Source of the DNA: Ostrinia nubilalis
Taxonomy: Eukaryota; Arthropoda; Insecta; Lepidoptera; Crambidae
Direction of reading: 5' to 3'
Length of the DNA: 64,000 nt
Assembly: GCF_963855985.1 (NCBI RefSeq)
Contig: NC_087117.1
Coordinates: forward strand, 315,001 to 379,000
Program-made: the position numbers and the translations under genes
The notes under the pieces: generated by a model
What the model saw: the letters and a program-made list of their open reading frames with translations, nothing else
Databases searched by the model: none
Told to the model about the DNA's origin: nothing
Shown: positions 1-14,111 of the stretch, in pieces
How the letters are laid out: each line of letters opens with the position of its first letter
Position numbering within the stretch: position 1 is the stretch's first letter

Positions 1-422
1 ACCGCGGCTTCGGCTTCGTCACTTTTCACTCTGAGGAGGCAGTGGAACGCGTTTGCGATATCCACTTCCACACGATCAAGAATAAGAAGGTGGAGTGCAA
101 ACGCGCTCAGCCGAAAGAGGCTGTAGCGGCTGCACCTTTAGCGCTCGGCAAGAGGCTGGTTCTACGGCCGGGCCGTGGCTTGGTGTATGCCACTGGAGGC
201 GTCGGCGCCGTGCCGGCCGTCGGCGCCGCTCACGCTTACAGGTACGCTCCCTACGCGCTGCCCACAGCCGCCGCCACAACCACCCTAGTGGCGCCACCGG
301 CACCGGCGCCGGCGCCCGCTCTGCCGCAGTTCGGCGCCGCTTACTCTCTAGCCGGCGTCGACATGTCCTCGTTCCAAGGCGTCGACTGGGGCGCCATGTA
401 CGGACTCCCCATGTACATCTAA
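1..422 (+). CDS. msi: Musashi-type RNA-binding protein, C-terminal exon (partial)
   Basis: The frame enters at position 3 and stops with TAA at 420-422; the start lies upstream of the window. The first residues, RGFGFVTF, are an RNP1 motif, so this is the second half of an RRM. It continues through [14 protein letters not shown] and AQPKE, the strand and linker typical of the second RRM of Musashi proteins. The tail of about 95 residues is rich in Ala, Pro and Gly and ends in [13 protein letters not shown], a conserved-looking Trp/Met/Tyr C terminus. Musashi proteins bind UAG-type motifs in mRNA 3' UTRs and repress translation in neural and germline stem cells. I prefer msi over the paralogue Rbp6 because of the HTIKNKK stretch, from memory of the family. 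The exon is GC-rich, unlike its surroundings. Upstream exons and the 5' splice context are not visible. Confidence 0.85.
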   Translation, partial: RGFGFVTFHSEEAVERVCDIHFHTIKNKKVECKRAQPKEAVAAAPLALGKRLVLRPGRGLVYATGGVGAVPAVGAAHAYRYAPYALPTAAATTTLVAPPAPAPAPALPQFGAAYSLAGVDMSSFQGVDWGAMYGLPMYI

Positions 423-1950
423 GCTCTCCGGCGCCACCCCGAAGGTTAATAGGCCGCGCTGCGACTTTTTCTTTTCACGACAGTTCCTATGTTTTACTTT
501 AGGCTCGTCGGCTATCAGTATTGGCGTGTAGGCTAGCTCGGTCGCACGACCGTTTCAAAGATGACGCATTTTTTATTTAAGGTGATCTCAGATATAATTT
601 AGGATGCGAGAGGAAGCAATCTCCCACTGTCATGGTTTAGTAGATAGTGCACGAACGTTGGCAATATATTCTTAACTATTATTTATATTGTAGCGACGAA
701 TGTATGAATCTCATTGCAGCTCTGTATTTTTTATTATAATAAGCGTATTATTAACGCGCTGCGACTCGTGACGTCATGGTTTTAATAGTGCCATTTTGTT
801 CAAAGATGTTTCAATTAGTTTTCGATACACCCTACAAGCGAGCCGATCTCGTGGTCAGTTACATTTCAAATATGATTTTTATTCGATGACGTTTAATTAA
901 GGACAGTTTGCTCAAATTTAGTATTGAAATTCCTACCTTAAATTGTGCCAAATCGTCATTTTTTGTAGGATGTATAAAATAATCTTCAATTAATATTAGC
1001 TATTTCGATTTCACGAGCTTATGTAAGATGGCAAACGCAATTTTACCGTAGAGCAATAACGAGTTGTAGTAACTGGAACGTTTTACAAAAAAATGACGTG
1101 AACATCGAGAAAATGCTAAAAATAGGCGTCTTTCGTGCTTTGTTGCGTTCAAAAACCGCGCTTTTGTGACCGTACATGACATTTCGTCATAATGACGCGC
1201 AACGTTGACGAAAATGACGCCTCACCGTCATAATGACGCCCATCACGTCACGGGGCGTAGCGCGCCTCACAGCTCACGTACTCTCACATACATATCTAAC
1301 TGAGTAAGCAATTCATATACATAATATGTATGACTTATTTACGTAGATATATTTATAGTGTGGGCCGAGAATGTTGCAGTGGCATTTAAATATACGAAAT
1401 ATATTATAATATAATATATTATTTACAGCAGATTTACGTATATTTGCGCTTTAAAAGGTCAGAGAAGAGTTTTATTTTTATTGTTTGATTGTTTGATTAT
1501 ATTTAAATATTAATATGTATTGGCAACTTTTCGGTTAATATTTCCTTGAAACAGTTGTCTCTATTTATAGATATTTATTATTTTTAGCTATTTAATAGTT
1601 ATAATTTATCAACATAGCTTAATTAAAAACCATCAGTCAAACCTGATGTCTCGCAATAATATTATGTAATAGACAGATACATGCAATATAAGTCATAAAT
1701 CAAACTACTTCCACTTTAAGTGCCACTGCATCGTCTCAGCTATAAGTAATTAGTATTATAATTAGTGTAGCTGATACCAGGGAATGCGATATGCAACTAA
1801 CACCGCAGCGTGTCAAATGACAATAAGCTATATATAAGCTGTAGACAGCCTGCCTTTGCCTGCGTTCCGTCGCCGAACCACCCTGGTCGTGGGTTATAAT
1901 GACAACTATAGTTTAACCGCTGGATTGTGCCAATCGAAATCTTGCCAGAC

Positions 1951-1997
1951 CACCGCGTTGGGCGCCATCTTTCAAGCCACCACCGCGTTGGGCGCCA
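1951..1997 (-). repeat. Two copies of a tRNA-Lys 3'-end-like motif (PBS-like)
   Basis: CACCGCGTTGGGCGCCA occurs at 1951-1967 and again at 1981-1997. On the minus strand each reads TGGCGCCCAACGCGGTG, close to the tRNA-Lys primer-binding site of many insect LTR retroelements. No LTR pair is visible around them, so they are probably remnants. Confidence 0.35.
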
Positions 1998-3436
1998 TTT
2001 TAGTCGGCATTTTACGTTTGAACGTGTATGCTTAAAAATTATTCGGAAGCAAAACTGTAACTTATCATTCAAGAAATAGTCTTGCCATCCCACCTAGTGA
2101 GGTGCCATTTTAGTAAGCAGAAAGTCTTAAAACAATTTATGACCTTAGGCTTCTTATAGACGCATTACAGCTGCATTAGAACTGCCAAAGCTGCAAAATT
2201 GGTAGTTTGGTGTTGTTTGAAACAATAGTTACGACTGCACGTTTGTAATTGCTTCAAGAGAAATTCAACTTCAATAAAACTGTAATAACTAACGCAAAAA
2301 TATACAGTTAGCACTTTCAATACAATAACGCCAACTGCATCCAAACTGAAATTCTGCAGTTAGGAGTCCTAAAGCAGTCTGTAATAAGTCTCTTACCCAG
2401 TGTCAAGTGAAAAACGTGACCATAAAGTAACTACTGATGAAAATTTATCAAATATTAGCTTGCTTTGGTTTTTATAGTATACAAGGCAATGTAAACGCTA
2501 GTGGGACATTATACTTAATAATCTCAAACTCTCAATTACAAAACGTACTTAAAAGTTACTTAAAAATATATTTTACGTGAAAAATCATAGACAAAAAACA
2601 TTAGACCTCTAAAAGGAATTGGTCAAAATCAAAATTCTAAAAACACCAAAAATGTGTGCAATTTATTCTAACATTTATAAATGTCTTATTTAATATGTTT
2701 CTATCCATGCCAAAAAACTGCTTTGTACTTTTTAAAAAACGTGACATTAATCCACCTAACTATCTTACATACATGTTTAAAAGGTAGATTAACTTTATAC
2801 GATTTACATTTAAAATAACCGTTTCGTGTTTCAACTGTTTTTGGCTTTGACCAATTTCAATTCCGTTATTTTTAAATCAAAAAGAACTCGGAGCAGTCCC
2901 ATTGGCCGTAGTACTTAATTTATAGTATTAATCGACGAAAGCAATATAAATCTTCTATCCTGTGATTAGAAAAGTATTATTAACTATATAAAAGACAAAC
3001 AAATATATGGTTGTGTTCGTGCAATTCCTAGTTGTAAGTCGAAATTCTCAAGGACATGGTCCCTTAAAATTCAAGTACTTAAAATTTAGTGAGATCATTT
3101 TCTAATTCTGTATTAATAGATAGGTTTTGGTAATATATTGTTAGCGAAAATTAGCAAGTCTGCTCAATATTGGAGGTCTATCATAAGTATGGCGCGGCGA
3201 CGCAGGCAAAGTCGGGCAACAGTGTAGAGTGCATGCGGTAGCTTGGATGGCCAGAGCCCTCCGCCGGTTCACCACCGTATCCTTGGCACGTGGAAATTCC
3301 TTCTCAGTGTTTTATTTTGTTTTTTTGCTAAATGCAAATATATTTTATCAGATTTTTTTTCTTGAAAAACTCGACAGCCTCAGGTGACAATTGAATCAAA
3401 GTTCTTGGTGACTTTTCTTACTTTCTTTTCTACCTG

Positions 3437-3620
3437 TTTGGTGACTCAGTGGTTAGAGCAACCGCTCAGCAAGGGATTGGAACTCAAGATCTTTCGCTTG
3501 CGTTGCCGGGACAGCTGTAACCGTTGAGCTACTGAGATATTGGTTAACCTGATTGGTAGCTCAGTGGTCAGAGCTGATGCTCAGCATGCGAAAGATCGTG
3601 ATTTAAACTCAAGGCAGTAG
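3437..3620 (+). repeat. tRNA-like SINE remnants, two A-box-like segments
   Basis: Two segments, GTGACTCAGTGGTTAGAGC near 3450 and GGTAGCTCAGTGGTCAGAGC near 3557, look like tRNA A boxes (pol III promoter). Degenerate B-box-like sequences follow. The words agatctttcgc and gcgaaagatc form a short inverted pair. No intact tRNA cloverleaf can be drawn; old SINE fragments are more likely. Confidence 0.3.
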
Positions 3621-6600
3621 ATTTTTTCAAATAAAAATGTCTCCAGTTGACACCTGCCATGGTGATTAATTTAAAAATAGATAGTATAATTTTCCGGAAA
3701 TTTTCAAGGGATATAATTGTGAAGTAAGAATTTGTTCCTACTTATTATTTTTAATATCTCAATATTGTTCGTTTTTGGAATTTTTTTATATTTCATGGCA
3801 TTATTTTAAATTTGAACTTCCAAAAAAGTTACAATACGTTTTTTATTATCCAAGACAGGCAGTTTTTGTCAATTTTCTTCTTATCCAGTGACTATGAATC
3901 TCGTTGCAATTATTTTTTTGTTTTTATTTTGTATATATTTCCACGCGCCAAGGCTACCGAGTGCTATATCACATGTATACACATACCTGCCCTTATCATA
4001 GCAGTATTCTTAGCATAAGTAGGCTAGACCTCTTGAGATTATTTCGCGGGCGGGGCGATTCTGCATCGAATTTGTACCTTATTTTTATCACGGCAGCTGC
4101 TTTTATTTATTTATGTTTCTATGTTTGTTTTAACCCAAGCGGTTGTGTGTCATTGATTCGTAGAAGAGTGTTTATTAGATATTTATTTATATTTTCAAAT
4201 TCGATCCCGGAACCGATCCGCCCGCCGCTCATTAAATTAAAACACCTTTTGTACATTAGCATTTTTTCCCCTGAAATTTTCAGTATTAGATGGTTGATAA
4301 TATTATTGTGATGTCTGACTAGTAACCCTCCGCGACGACCGCTTGGTGTCTTGCCAAATATTAGATGGAGCGGCGTCCTTAGTATTGTACTTAATTTCCT
4401 TCGTAATTTATATGATTTCACGCGATATTTCACGTTGATGACAGTCGCAGTGAAGTATCGGATGAAATGGAAAGTATATTTTTTATTTTATTTTTTCTAA
4501 ACACCCCTGTACTTGTTACGTTGGTAACTTGGTTTCGCTGTCGCTCGTCGCCACTTGCTCTCACGAGCGCGGCCGCCGAGCGACGGCAGTAGGCTAGCTG
4601 TAGATTGTATTTAGCTGAACTAGTTGGCCCGTACATAACTGTAATGGAGCACTTAGACGTACCCATTTGTGTCATTACATGATTATTATTAGAAAATACA
4701 AAATTGTGTGTTTTATTTCGTAGTTTAAATGCGTGGGGTAGATCTTTTGCTGGGTTGCGGTTTTAAGGAGCGTCCACAGTGTATATATTTGTATATAACG
4801 AGTGTGATTGGTTACATTGCTATTTATTAATAACAAAACGTCAATATCTAACAATGGCGCTTTGTATATTTGTTGTATATTAAATATGTTACACTCCGGA
4901 CTCTCCTTTACACTTTGAATGCACGTTTTTTCCGTTTTTGAGTAGATTTGAGTGTGATATTTTGGAACTGCGAAAATATTTGCCCCACGGCGCGGTACCT
5001 ATTCTCTTGGGGTAACAATGGGGAGACCACCAGATCGGTAAGTCTGCGACTCCGACGCATGCATGGGTGTATCCGGTTTACGGTATTTTGTCGCATCATC
5101 ATTTCGCTACTGGGGCAGTATTAGCAAGCTGTAGTCGTCGATACAACAAAATTGCATGGAAGTATATTGAGATTTCATGTACTTGTGGTTTTTTAAGTTT
5201 TTCACATTGACTAATTATTTAATTTTGTTCCTATTGTTATTCAATTACAGTATGTCAGTAATTTCATGCTATTCATTTGTTTATTGTAGACTACACTTGG
5301 TATTATACACGGGTAGAAACAGATCATCGTATTTATTCTTCCTGGATACACCCATGACGGCATGTAATGTATATTTTAGATTAGAAGCGCGTCTTGTACT
5401 AACCTCTTCAACTTCGGCATGGTTGGCATGACTTGAACACAGATTCTTCCATTTGATAACTTCACTGTCAATTTCCAAAAGGCAATTGCCGCACGTTGGT
5501 TGTGAAACGTGCTATTAAGGCTCGCCTTTTGACGTGTATGTGATAGAATGAGACAGCGCCATACGAGTGAAAACGACGAAGGTATAGTCGACAACCCCAA
5601 CTAGTCACATTCGCTTAGCTGCGTCCCGTTCTAATCCAGTACTGTCAAAAGGGACGCCGATGATGTAGTCACGTAGTTTAGGCCGAGTAGTGCTTCGCTT
5701 GGCCCTCGGTGGGTCACTCAAGTCTTCCTGGAGGTCTGTCCAGCAACTTGAGTGCATCTGAAACATCAAAAGAACATACTTGAATGTTGATCTTAGAAAT
5801 GCCTTCTGTCATAACGAAGTTATACTTAGTTTCGCTCTATTCACTAAATTTCAAGCTTAAAGTTGGATGGCAGCTGCCAGTAAACATCCTATGGGATACA
5901 AACCAGGGAACAATGACTAACCAACCTTTATGTACCTTCCGTGACATTCTTCAAATAATTCCATGGCTATATCGATGATATCATCATAAAATTAGTCTAG
6001 CTCTTGCACCACACGAGTTGCTCGTCAGACCCACCGGTATCGTGAAGAGAATTCTTTTGCCAAATTCAGGCCAAAAATTAGCCAAAATTATCCAATTGTT
6101 TGCTCAATTTCTCATGCTGTACAAAATCGCGGCCACACGTAGAAGGATGTAGTATCGGGAGATGAATTAAGATGTAACAAAACATGGAAGAGACGTATGA
6201 CTAATGCCTTTAAATTGTATAACACTGAAAACAAAAATGCGTTTTTAATATCCGGTAAGTTTGTACCTGAATCTATTTGTGTGACATACGTCTGTCTCTT
6301 CGTATCTACTCATGGCTTTGTAAACCATAATGCGCGGCCTAAATACTCTTTTGCATTATACATAGATATCTTGAACAGTTTTAATTCATCTCGATTAGGA
6401 CATAGATAATGGATGCGACGTCTCGACAAGATGGCGGCCGTAATGGCGGGAAACAATGGCTGCGATGTATTTTCGGTATAGTTTCGCCAGACTCGCCTGT
6501 TCCACGCCACGTAGCTTAAGAGTGAGACAATAATCCGAGGACTATGCCAACGGACGCTTTTAAAACTTTGAACGATAATTCGTTGCCATAAACATTCCTC

Positions 6601-8910
6601 TCTAGTCATTTTTAGTTAGTCTATGGAACCATTCAACGTTGAGTGAGATACAGCCACAGCGACCCGACTTGCGGCTTTTATACCAAGCTAATTGGTAATG
6701 TAAGTCAAAATTTAAAGTTAATCTTATATTAAATTTCTAGGTTATAAGTGCGTTCGCTGGTCTGATCTCTGTGGCTACTTAACTAGCGGGAAAACTACAG
6801 AGTCTAATCTTGCTCAATACTTACTCTTCGAGTAGACGTAGATGGTTTTTATCTGATAAAGCTTCGCAGTAGTAATGTGCCATAAACGCAATAGCACGCT
6901 CCAGATGTGCTTCGAATCCAGACAATCTGGACCAAATGTAAACAACATTTAAATATATTCTTAAATTAAGGTCAATAATATATACATGGATTGAATATAC
7001 AATTTTTGGATTGGTATAATATAAAATATGTTAAACAAGTAATAATATGTTGTGTGTTTTAATGTATGGCGATGCTAGAGTAGCAGTGTAGCGTAGAGAT
7101 TTTGAGGTTTTACATATTATAATAATGATATAAGTAAATAACCGAAAGCAATAAATAACTTATAATATAACAGCACGCGCGCGCTGCCCGATGTGAACGC
7201 AAAATATTATAGGCACTAATGGACGACAATGAGCATCGATTGCCTCAGCAATAAAAGCTTTTCTCCTTCTAATAAAAAAAAACCATGGACAATTAAAATA
7301 ATTATGTAGTCCAAAGGGTGAAGTTTCTGGCCTCTATTAGCCTATAGTCACGCTAGGCTTGTAGGTAGATACATACATCTGCTAGTTCAGTGTAATAACT
7401 ACCCTCAAAATAATGACGATAAATTAATAATCTAACGCTTCATACAATCCAAATAGTATGGAACAGTTCATCTACCCGGTGAAAGGAATAAGCAACATTG
7501 GGATATACACAACGAATCTTCTGGTACAATATAATACTTTGTAGAAATTGGTTTTCGATGCTCATGCTTCTGTCTAACTGTAAGCTAAGCTAGAAGTTTG
7601 TATCGTTATTTCTTATGGGGCTAAAGGAAACTAAACAAAATTAGCTATGTTAATTAAAGATCGTTGGTGGTATCTAAACAGAGAGTTAAGAAAATGGAAA
7701 ATATGATTAGGATTACCTACCGTGGAGAGATGATTAAATGGTTATAGCTTAGAAGACATTCAAAATAAAGTCCCCAAAGAAATAATGAACACAATTTGGT
7801 AACGTTAACATAAGGAATTGCACATGCTAAGGGAACGGCAGCGCGCGCCATTCTTAGATTTACTGATATACACACTTGCATACAATATAAATATTACAAT
7901 ATTTTTGTATAAATAGGATTGGTGTACTCAGTAGCGAGGTATTTGTACTTTAAAAGTTATTAATCGTGATAAATACGAACACTTGTTAAATATAAGTGAG
8001 AGTTTGTGATTTTAATCTCTTAGCGTAGGGCGTTTGCGCGCCACGTGCTTGAGGGCGTGCGGCCATGTTTCTTTTTTGACAGTTGACGAAATATGGCGGC
8101 ACATCGAGTAATCATGACTTTGCAGTGCGATTTCAAAGTCGAAAACTTGGAGATCGTCGATTTAATGCTGTATTTTTATTGTTGCAAATGTATAACACCG
8201 CAGAGTCATCCTGAGGCAGTATTTAAACATTCCTTTAAGTATATTTTGGTCGTATTCGATTAATTGCATTTTATTTATTGTATGTAGTTATCCTATTTAT
8301 CGATTATTATAGATTCATAGATAGAGATTTTAGTGATGGGCTGTTTTTATTTTATTACTCATTCACAGACTGCTATAGAAAATGTGCAATATTTAATGAA
8401 TTCTATATGTATATTTTTTAATACCCGTAGATTGGGTTGGGGATTGGTAGCCGTAGATGCCCGTAACAACATGTATTACCCCGGCATAGACACGTTCGAC
8501 TAAACACTTGCATCTGAGTCTATGTGACGGGAGTCGCTCTGTATACCCTGGCTTATGTTGTGATGAAGTATCATAATATTGAATGTTTTGTAAAAACGAT
8601 ACAATACATGTAGAATTTGTATTTGTTTAGCCTTTTTTGAGTAAAAATATGCTGTTGTATATTATTATTTTTTATTCAAAAAGGGTATTTAGTAAATAGG
8701 AGGCGACTCCTAGCGCCCTCTAGCTAGCGGACGCAGTAGTGCGCAACGCGCGCTCCAACGCCATTAAATTAACTATGGTTCATCCTTCACTTAGAAAGTT
8801 AGAAATAAATGGTGACAAACACAGCTGTTTTTTCATTTCTCGCTTTCGTTTCAGTACCTTATTTTAGTATAGTTCAGATTTTTCAAGTACTTTGACGGCG
8901 TAGTTTGCTT

Positions 8911-8930
8911 GAGCCCCACGTTGGGCGCCA
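8911..8930 (-). other. Primer-binding-site-like match to tRNA-Lys 3' end
   Basis: GAGCCCCACGTTGGGCGCCA matches, as I recall it, the T-arm and acceptor end of tRNA-Lys plus CCA. On the minus strand this is a tRNA-Lys primer-binding site. An LTR should abut it on the right, but no matching LTR pair is found in the window, so this is likely a retroelement relic. Confidence 0.4.
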
Positions 8931-9552
8931 AAAACAGTTTTTCATTTATTAGTTAGTGGAAGATCCGATTTGGTAGTAGTCATGTGATAGAGGTGTCTCC
9001 CATTGGGTAGATGCATGACGAAGGAGCGGTAGCGGGGAGTTGCATGATTGTCCACGCGGCGGCGAAGACAGAAGATCAAGACCACGACGCGGTGAGACAA
9101 TACTGAGTTTTTTTGCTTTTAATGTATTTTGTATGCTGTTCATATTATCCAATTCAAGACATCACCCTTCTGGCAAGTTTATGGAGGATTGGGAAGGTAT
9201 TTAGAGGTTTGGGGTGTATAAAAATCGCTAATTTCTTTACTTTCATTGAATTCTAGTCATAATCCTTAGTAAAATGTTAGCGTTTTGATTTAGTACCTCC
9301 TTATTATAACTTTGTGCTAACATAGTTTTTTTAAATCGTAATTTAGAATTGAATCAAGCGCGTCGCCATTTCGAAGCTACATCATACAAAAGGCGTCGCT
9401 TTTAAAGTAAAAAAACATCAGTATTGTCTATCGGAGCTGACTGCTTAGTTTTTATCATTAATTTCGAGTATTTAAGGTGCATCCCAGTAAATAGTTAAGT
9501 AGATATAGACTTGGTTTTGGGTGCTGGGCTATACATCGTAGTTGGGCCCCCG

Positions 9553-9692
9553 ATTTCAAGACATGTTTTCTGTCCTAATGTACAATACGACCATTGATCC
9601 TTAGAAGTACCCTTGATCAGGTGTTCAGTTCAACTAAAATGCTCAAACTTAAGGAAAAGACTTAAAAAGGGACAGAAAGTATGTCTTGAAAT
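9553..9692. repeat. Inverted repeat, 23-bp arms, about 94-bp loop
   Basis: The arm at 9553-9575 begins atttcaagacat and its near reverse complement at 9670-9692 ends atgtcttgaaat; 21 of 23 positions pair. It could be the ends of a small MITE (about 140 bp) or a hairpin in a transcript. No clear target-site duplication is seen. Confidence 0.4.
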
Positions 9693-12633
9693 GCGGCTTT
9701 AATTTGAATGATCATTTTTTGTTCACCCTAAAACGAAATGTGATAATCCCCAGGAAATGCCTAAACTTTTCGATCTTACGTAGTTCCGTAGACTTGTAGA
9801 AGATCTAGATTAAATGCATATCAGCTGAGAGATCCGAAGACACAATGTTATTGTGCCTTAATTTAGTTTTTTATTGGAAATATTAAGTTGAAATGTAGAA
9901 TTCGGACCAAATATTAGTTCAGATTGAACATATTTTTTGTACAATATAATTTTTTCCCGTTAAATATTGTTAAATCGAATGATAACGAGTTAGTGGTTTT
10001 TCGTAGTGTATCTTAGTCGAATAATGTTATTGAAACGAATAATATACGATTAAAAACTTGTAGGTGAACATCCTAGTAGTACAAAATTAAAGTAAGTATT
10101 TTTAAACAGCATTTATTATGTCAATGACGAGTCTTCCTTTATATCGATAGACTGAAAGTTAGTCACCCATTGTATTTTTAATGATCCCGACTCGCTGGGA
10201 TGCACTGGATTGAGTTAACCATAGATAATGTAAGGGCACTTGTTTAGATCTGTCAAAAAGCCCGCGAGTTTTGCTGTCAAGTTTCATTCACAGATTAATA
10301 ACCGTTTTGAATAAAAAATAATTTATATTGAAGATCTAAAAGAGTGCTTTTTTATCCTGAGAGTAGTTATTCTCTCATTGTAGTGTAAACATGAGTGTTC
10401 AGTAGAAATAAACCCCAGTACAACAATAATGTACGCAGAGTGCCTAAACGTGTGACAATATCATTATCACACTTTGTTTTTCATAAATATTGAAATGAGT
10501 GAATCTTATTCATAAAAACACAAATTTTCTTAGCTGAATAACTACTTAGACTGTAGTTAAATATTTGTCAAAGATTATAACTCGTGATATAAACTTTTGA
10601 ATAAGGTTTACGTGACCAAAGAAATTGGTAACAGAACTTTTTATTGCAATAGTTTTTTTTTATTTGAGTAAAATAGTCTAGTCAACTGAAGAAAGTTGTT
10701 ATTTGAGGTTGAATTGGTATAAATTAGTTTAGGTTTTATTTGTTTTTTTTTTTTCTATATTGGATCGCTTTTTCGTTACGCTATCAACTCATATTAAAAT
10801 TTTAAAGCTGCCATTTTGTAATTAATTATGAGATTTCCTATCGCTCAGTAATAATTTCAATAAAGCAATTGTTTGTTGCTCGAAAGTTCTATTAAAATTT
10901 TATGAAATTTAATTAGCAAATAAATTGTTTTCCTTTTGAACGAAGGTATTTCTTCATAATCTCACCTGATGGTGAGTGAAGATCTGGTGGAAAATTAAAG
11001 AAAGAAAGAAAAGTGCTTGAAACATGAGTTTAAATTACATAAACTTATCCTAGATTAAACTTAATAGAAAATGGCATTGAAGTAATTGATAGACGTAACA
11101 AAACAGCGAAAATTTTTATTTATTTTGTTTGAATTGTAAATACATTAGTGTAAGAAATTGTTATCGAATAATGTGTGTTTAATTCATGTACTGACGTTAC
11201 GTATTTTAGGCATAATCCTAGTTCTAGGTCTCTCTTTACTTATTTGATCTTTGGAAGTTAATCATAGTTTTTTCTATCGATTCGAAGTAGATTTCTCTTG
11301 GAATTTTAACCGGCTTTTGGTGGACTAAAGCATAGTATCTGTTATCATTACTTAATAACATTAGATAAGTAAATAAATAATAATAATAAATCTTTAGACT
11401 ACGGTCACGCACGCGTAAAGAAAAAGTAATTAAAAAACGCGCGGGGAAAAATGGCGGCATTGGAATTCTTTTTTTAATTGATTCATGGCGTAGAGATTTG
11501 ATAATTTATCCATCATAATTGCATACATGCAAATGACAATAAATACACATAGGAAATGTTTTAGTCCACAAAATGTCGCTTGTAATATTATATTTGAACA
11601 AAAGTGCCCCACGAATTTGTCTAAATAAGCTCATTCATAATCGAAAATTGATATTTACATTAATTACTTATTACTAGACGTAGTTTGTGAAATGTAATTT
11701 AATCGACAAGAATGTATAGATTTTTTACTATTTAAAAATACGTGCGTATTTTCCAGTGATCATTTTTAAAATTTGTAGTAGTGAAATGATCTTAATCTGT
11801 AGAGTTTGGAGTTTTAAAAAGAGAAATATATCGCCTTGGTTGTACTATTAATTAATTATTTCACGGCAATAAATATAAAACCCAAAAATCTTTTTGCTTT
11901 GCCCTAAAACCACCTTGTTGGCAGTTCTTCCTTATCCCTAGACCTCAACTAGAAAGATAGGGTAGCTGGAGATTTGAAATTGATTAGTCTTGGTTTGGTA
12001 GCCTATTAGAGGAAGGTACCTGAGTATCCTACCTGCCGTATTGATTTGTGATTGTGACTTTGTAGGTTGGTTGGTAAAGTCAACTAGAAAAGTATGAAAT
12101 TACACTATAGTTAGTCGATTTCCACTTTATAAAAGTTAGATAATATAGAGGGAAATTATGTAATCATCCCTCTACCGTAGGTACCTATGAGATGTATTGT
12201 TGGTACAGCACAACACCTACTTTTCCCTACACTTATCTCCCAATATTCATTTTAATAGCAAAATTCGCTAGCTGCCTTATATCCACAAAAATAAACATAG
12301 ATCAGCAGGCAAAAAGGGAACGAAGTAGTTTTCTGTCGACTACGAATCGGATGAAATTTTATTTTCTAGCCTAGCCTAGGTGTTCCTACCTTGCTAATAA
12401 AGCTAGGAAGTCCAAATTCCTTAGGACTAAGTAGTTTAATCCCAAAAGAAGAAAATAAGTTTTTCACGACATTAGGAATGATACGGCCATATCACTAGTT
12501 CTTCTCATAATTTGGTCAACGCGGCGCGGTTCTCTTGAAAAACTAAAATCCGCATACAAAGGGAATCCTATTTAAAATTACTTTATCCCTACAAACCTAC
12601 CATACATTTTGTAAAAACGGGAGAGTGCCTAAA

Positions 12634-13205
12634 AAAACATAACCCTCCTTTTGATACAGGCGGGTAAAAATAAAATCATTTTTGCCTCTCGTCAGAGCCT
12701 GACTACCCTGTAACTGTCCATAACATTTGTAATTTTCAAATTCAAATATTAATCAGGGCCTCGATCAGCTGACGTACGCTGTTTTGATCAAATCAAAGAA
12801 GCGCGTCTGGATTGGAGACGTTAAAAATTACCGTAAACGGTTCTCAGAGGGCCTAGTGTGTTTTCATCAAACGCGCTCACGTGAGCGCGTCTCAAAAAAT
12901 TACATAAAATGTATGACGAATTGTACAGCGCCCCAAGCGGGAAACGTTCAAAAACTAAAATTTTCATACCTTGATGTAAACTCACACTCAGCCCACAGAC
13001 TACAGTTGGGCCATTTTCAAGCGGGAGGGTGTTCTCACACATTTTATCATTTTTCTAATGGACACACACGAGGCTTTTGCATCGTATAACGTCTAACTAC
13101 ACAGGTGTCCCAATATTTTTTAATATTAACTAGGTAATGTATACCTACAAATCGCCAAATTAATTTCAAAAACATAACCCTCTTCTGGCGCAGTCGGGTA
13201 AAAAT
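12634..13205. repeat. Direct repeat pair flanking about 500 bp
   Basis: aaaacataaccctcctttt followed by a gcgggtaaaaat-type end at 12634-12670 recurs as aaaacataaccctcttctgg with cagtcgggtaaaaat at 13168-13205. The interval holds 100-residue-class open frames on both strands that show no domain. Possibly the same TE terminus inserted twice, or the ends of one element. Confidence 0.3.
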
Positions 13206-13634
13206 TGATTTCGTGGACCCTATCTAGGTACTAGCCGACTATGGTGTCAGCAAAGATTGTATTGCCAATAAATAGGAGGTACAACACAAGCAGTAGCAGA
13301 TTGGAAGCCTCCCAAAGTCTACCTAGTTTCTTCAGGAAACCTACGAAGAGCAGTGCAATTATTATGGTTTTAAATAAATGAAATTTAATTTTACTTGTCG
13401 TTTTATTTTACGATTTCCTCTAGAACACCACCTTAAACACATTTTTTTACATAATATTATCCTGAACACACTTATCGAAAACGAGACAGGTAGGTATCCC
13501 TATAATTAATTAAGTATGTGATAACAATGCACACTGCACACTGTTAGGGTAACTATACTAGGAAGAAAATAAAGTCGACAAGAGGAGAGAGAGGAAAAAA
13601 CTAAAATATTACACAAACAGGAGAGGCTAGGAAT

Positions 13635-14111
13635 ATGTGCGTTCCCTTCGAGAGGCCACTGTGGAAAACGAAGGTTTCGTATACATAAAGATTTAGCAGA
13701 ACCTCTAAAACAAATGTAGCCAGAATGATAAATTTGTAGGTGTTGTAAGTTGGACGCTACAACCCGCCGAATGTGGTCCCTCAGATGAACTATGTCAAAT
13801 ACCAAATTACTGAATCTGACCAAATAAGATGATTTTCATGAATGGTAATATTTAGGAGGTAAATCGTAGGGCTACATACGAAAATAAGAGCTCTGGATAG
13901 TTACTGCAAATAAAGAAAATCCAATCAGACGATGGGCTCTCAGTTCACCAGTGCACAAATTTTACTTTAATGCTACAAATTGGAACTTGAGACTAAGTTT
14001 CTTTGGTAAGGTTTTAATTTTAGCAGAAGTAGCCACAATGCTACCCTGAGAGTACAGGGTTTATATATTCTACTAGTACAGAATAAAAGCTCTAGTAAAG
14101 TGAGCCCTCGG
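13635..14111 (-). repeat. Left arm of a 477-bp inverted duplication
   Basis: Nearly identical to the reverse complement of 15599-16075, with a few substitutions and no length difference. Both arms encode the same open frame (beginning MVRFSNLVFDIVHLRD), because the DNA is duplicated; it has no recognised domain. The 1.49-kb spacer includes an RTE LINE fragment. This may be the long TIRs of an unknown element or an inverted duplication. Confidence 0.8.

Larger units (their letters stand above)
423..8902 (+). other. Probable long 3' UTR of the Musashi gene grading into intergenic DNA
   Basis: About 8.5 kb of AT-rich sequence without a convincing gene. It starts directly after the Musashi stop, and Musashi mRNAs are known for long 3' UTRs. 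AATAAA hexamers occur near 2274, 7150, 7250 and 8806, so several poly(A) sites are possible; I cannot tell which is used. Short open frames here have no recognisable domain. Apart from tRNA-like fragments near 3.5 kb and tRNA-Lys-like motifs near 1.95 kb, I see few of the dispersed repeats that fill the rest of the window. That fits transcribed, constrained DNA. Confidence 0.4.
8931..13634. other. AT-rich intergenic DNA, no gene recognised
   Basis: Long non-coding stretch with only short, domain-free open frames. Visible items are a 23-bp inverted pair (9553-9692), a lepidopteran repeat scrap with cacctgatggtgagtg near 10974, and a direct repeat pair around 12.6 and 13.2 kb. Otherwise I see nothing that can be supported. 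Confidence 0.5.

Noticed and set aside
12784..13089. 101-residue frame
   Set aside because: A comparable frame exists on the opposite strand, no domain is seen, and it lies between repeat ends.
13506..13823. 105-residue frame MVRFSNLVFDIV...
   Set aside because: It lies in an inverted-duplication arm and appears in both arms only because the DNA is duplicated; no domain.
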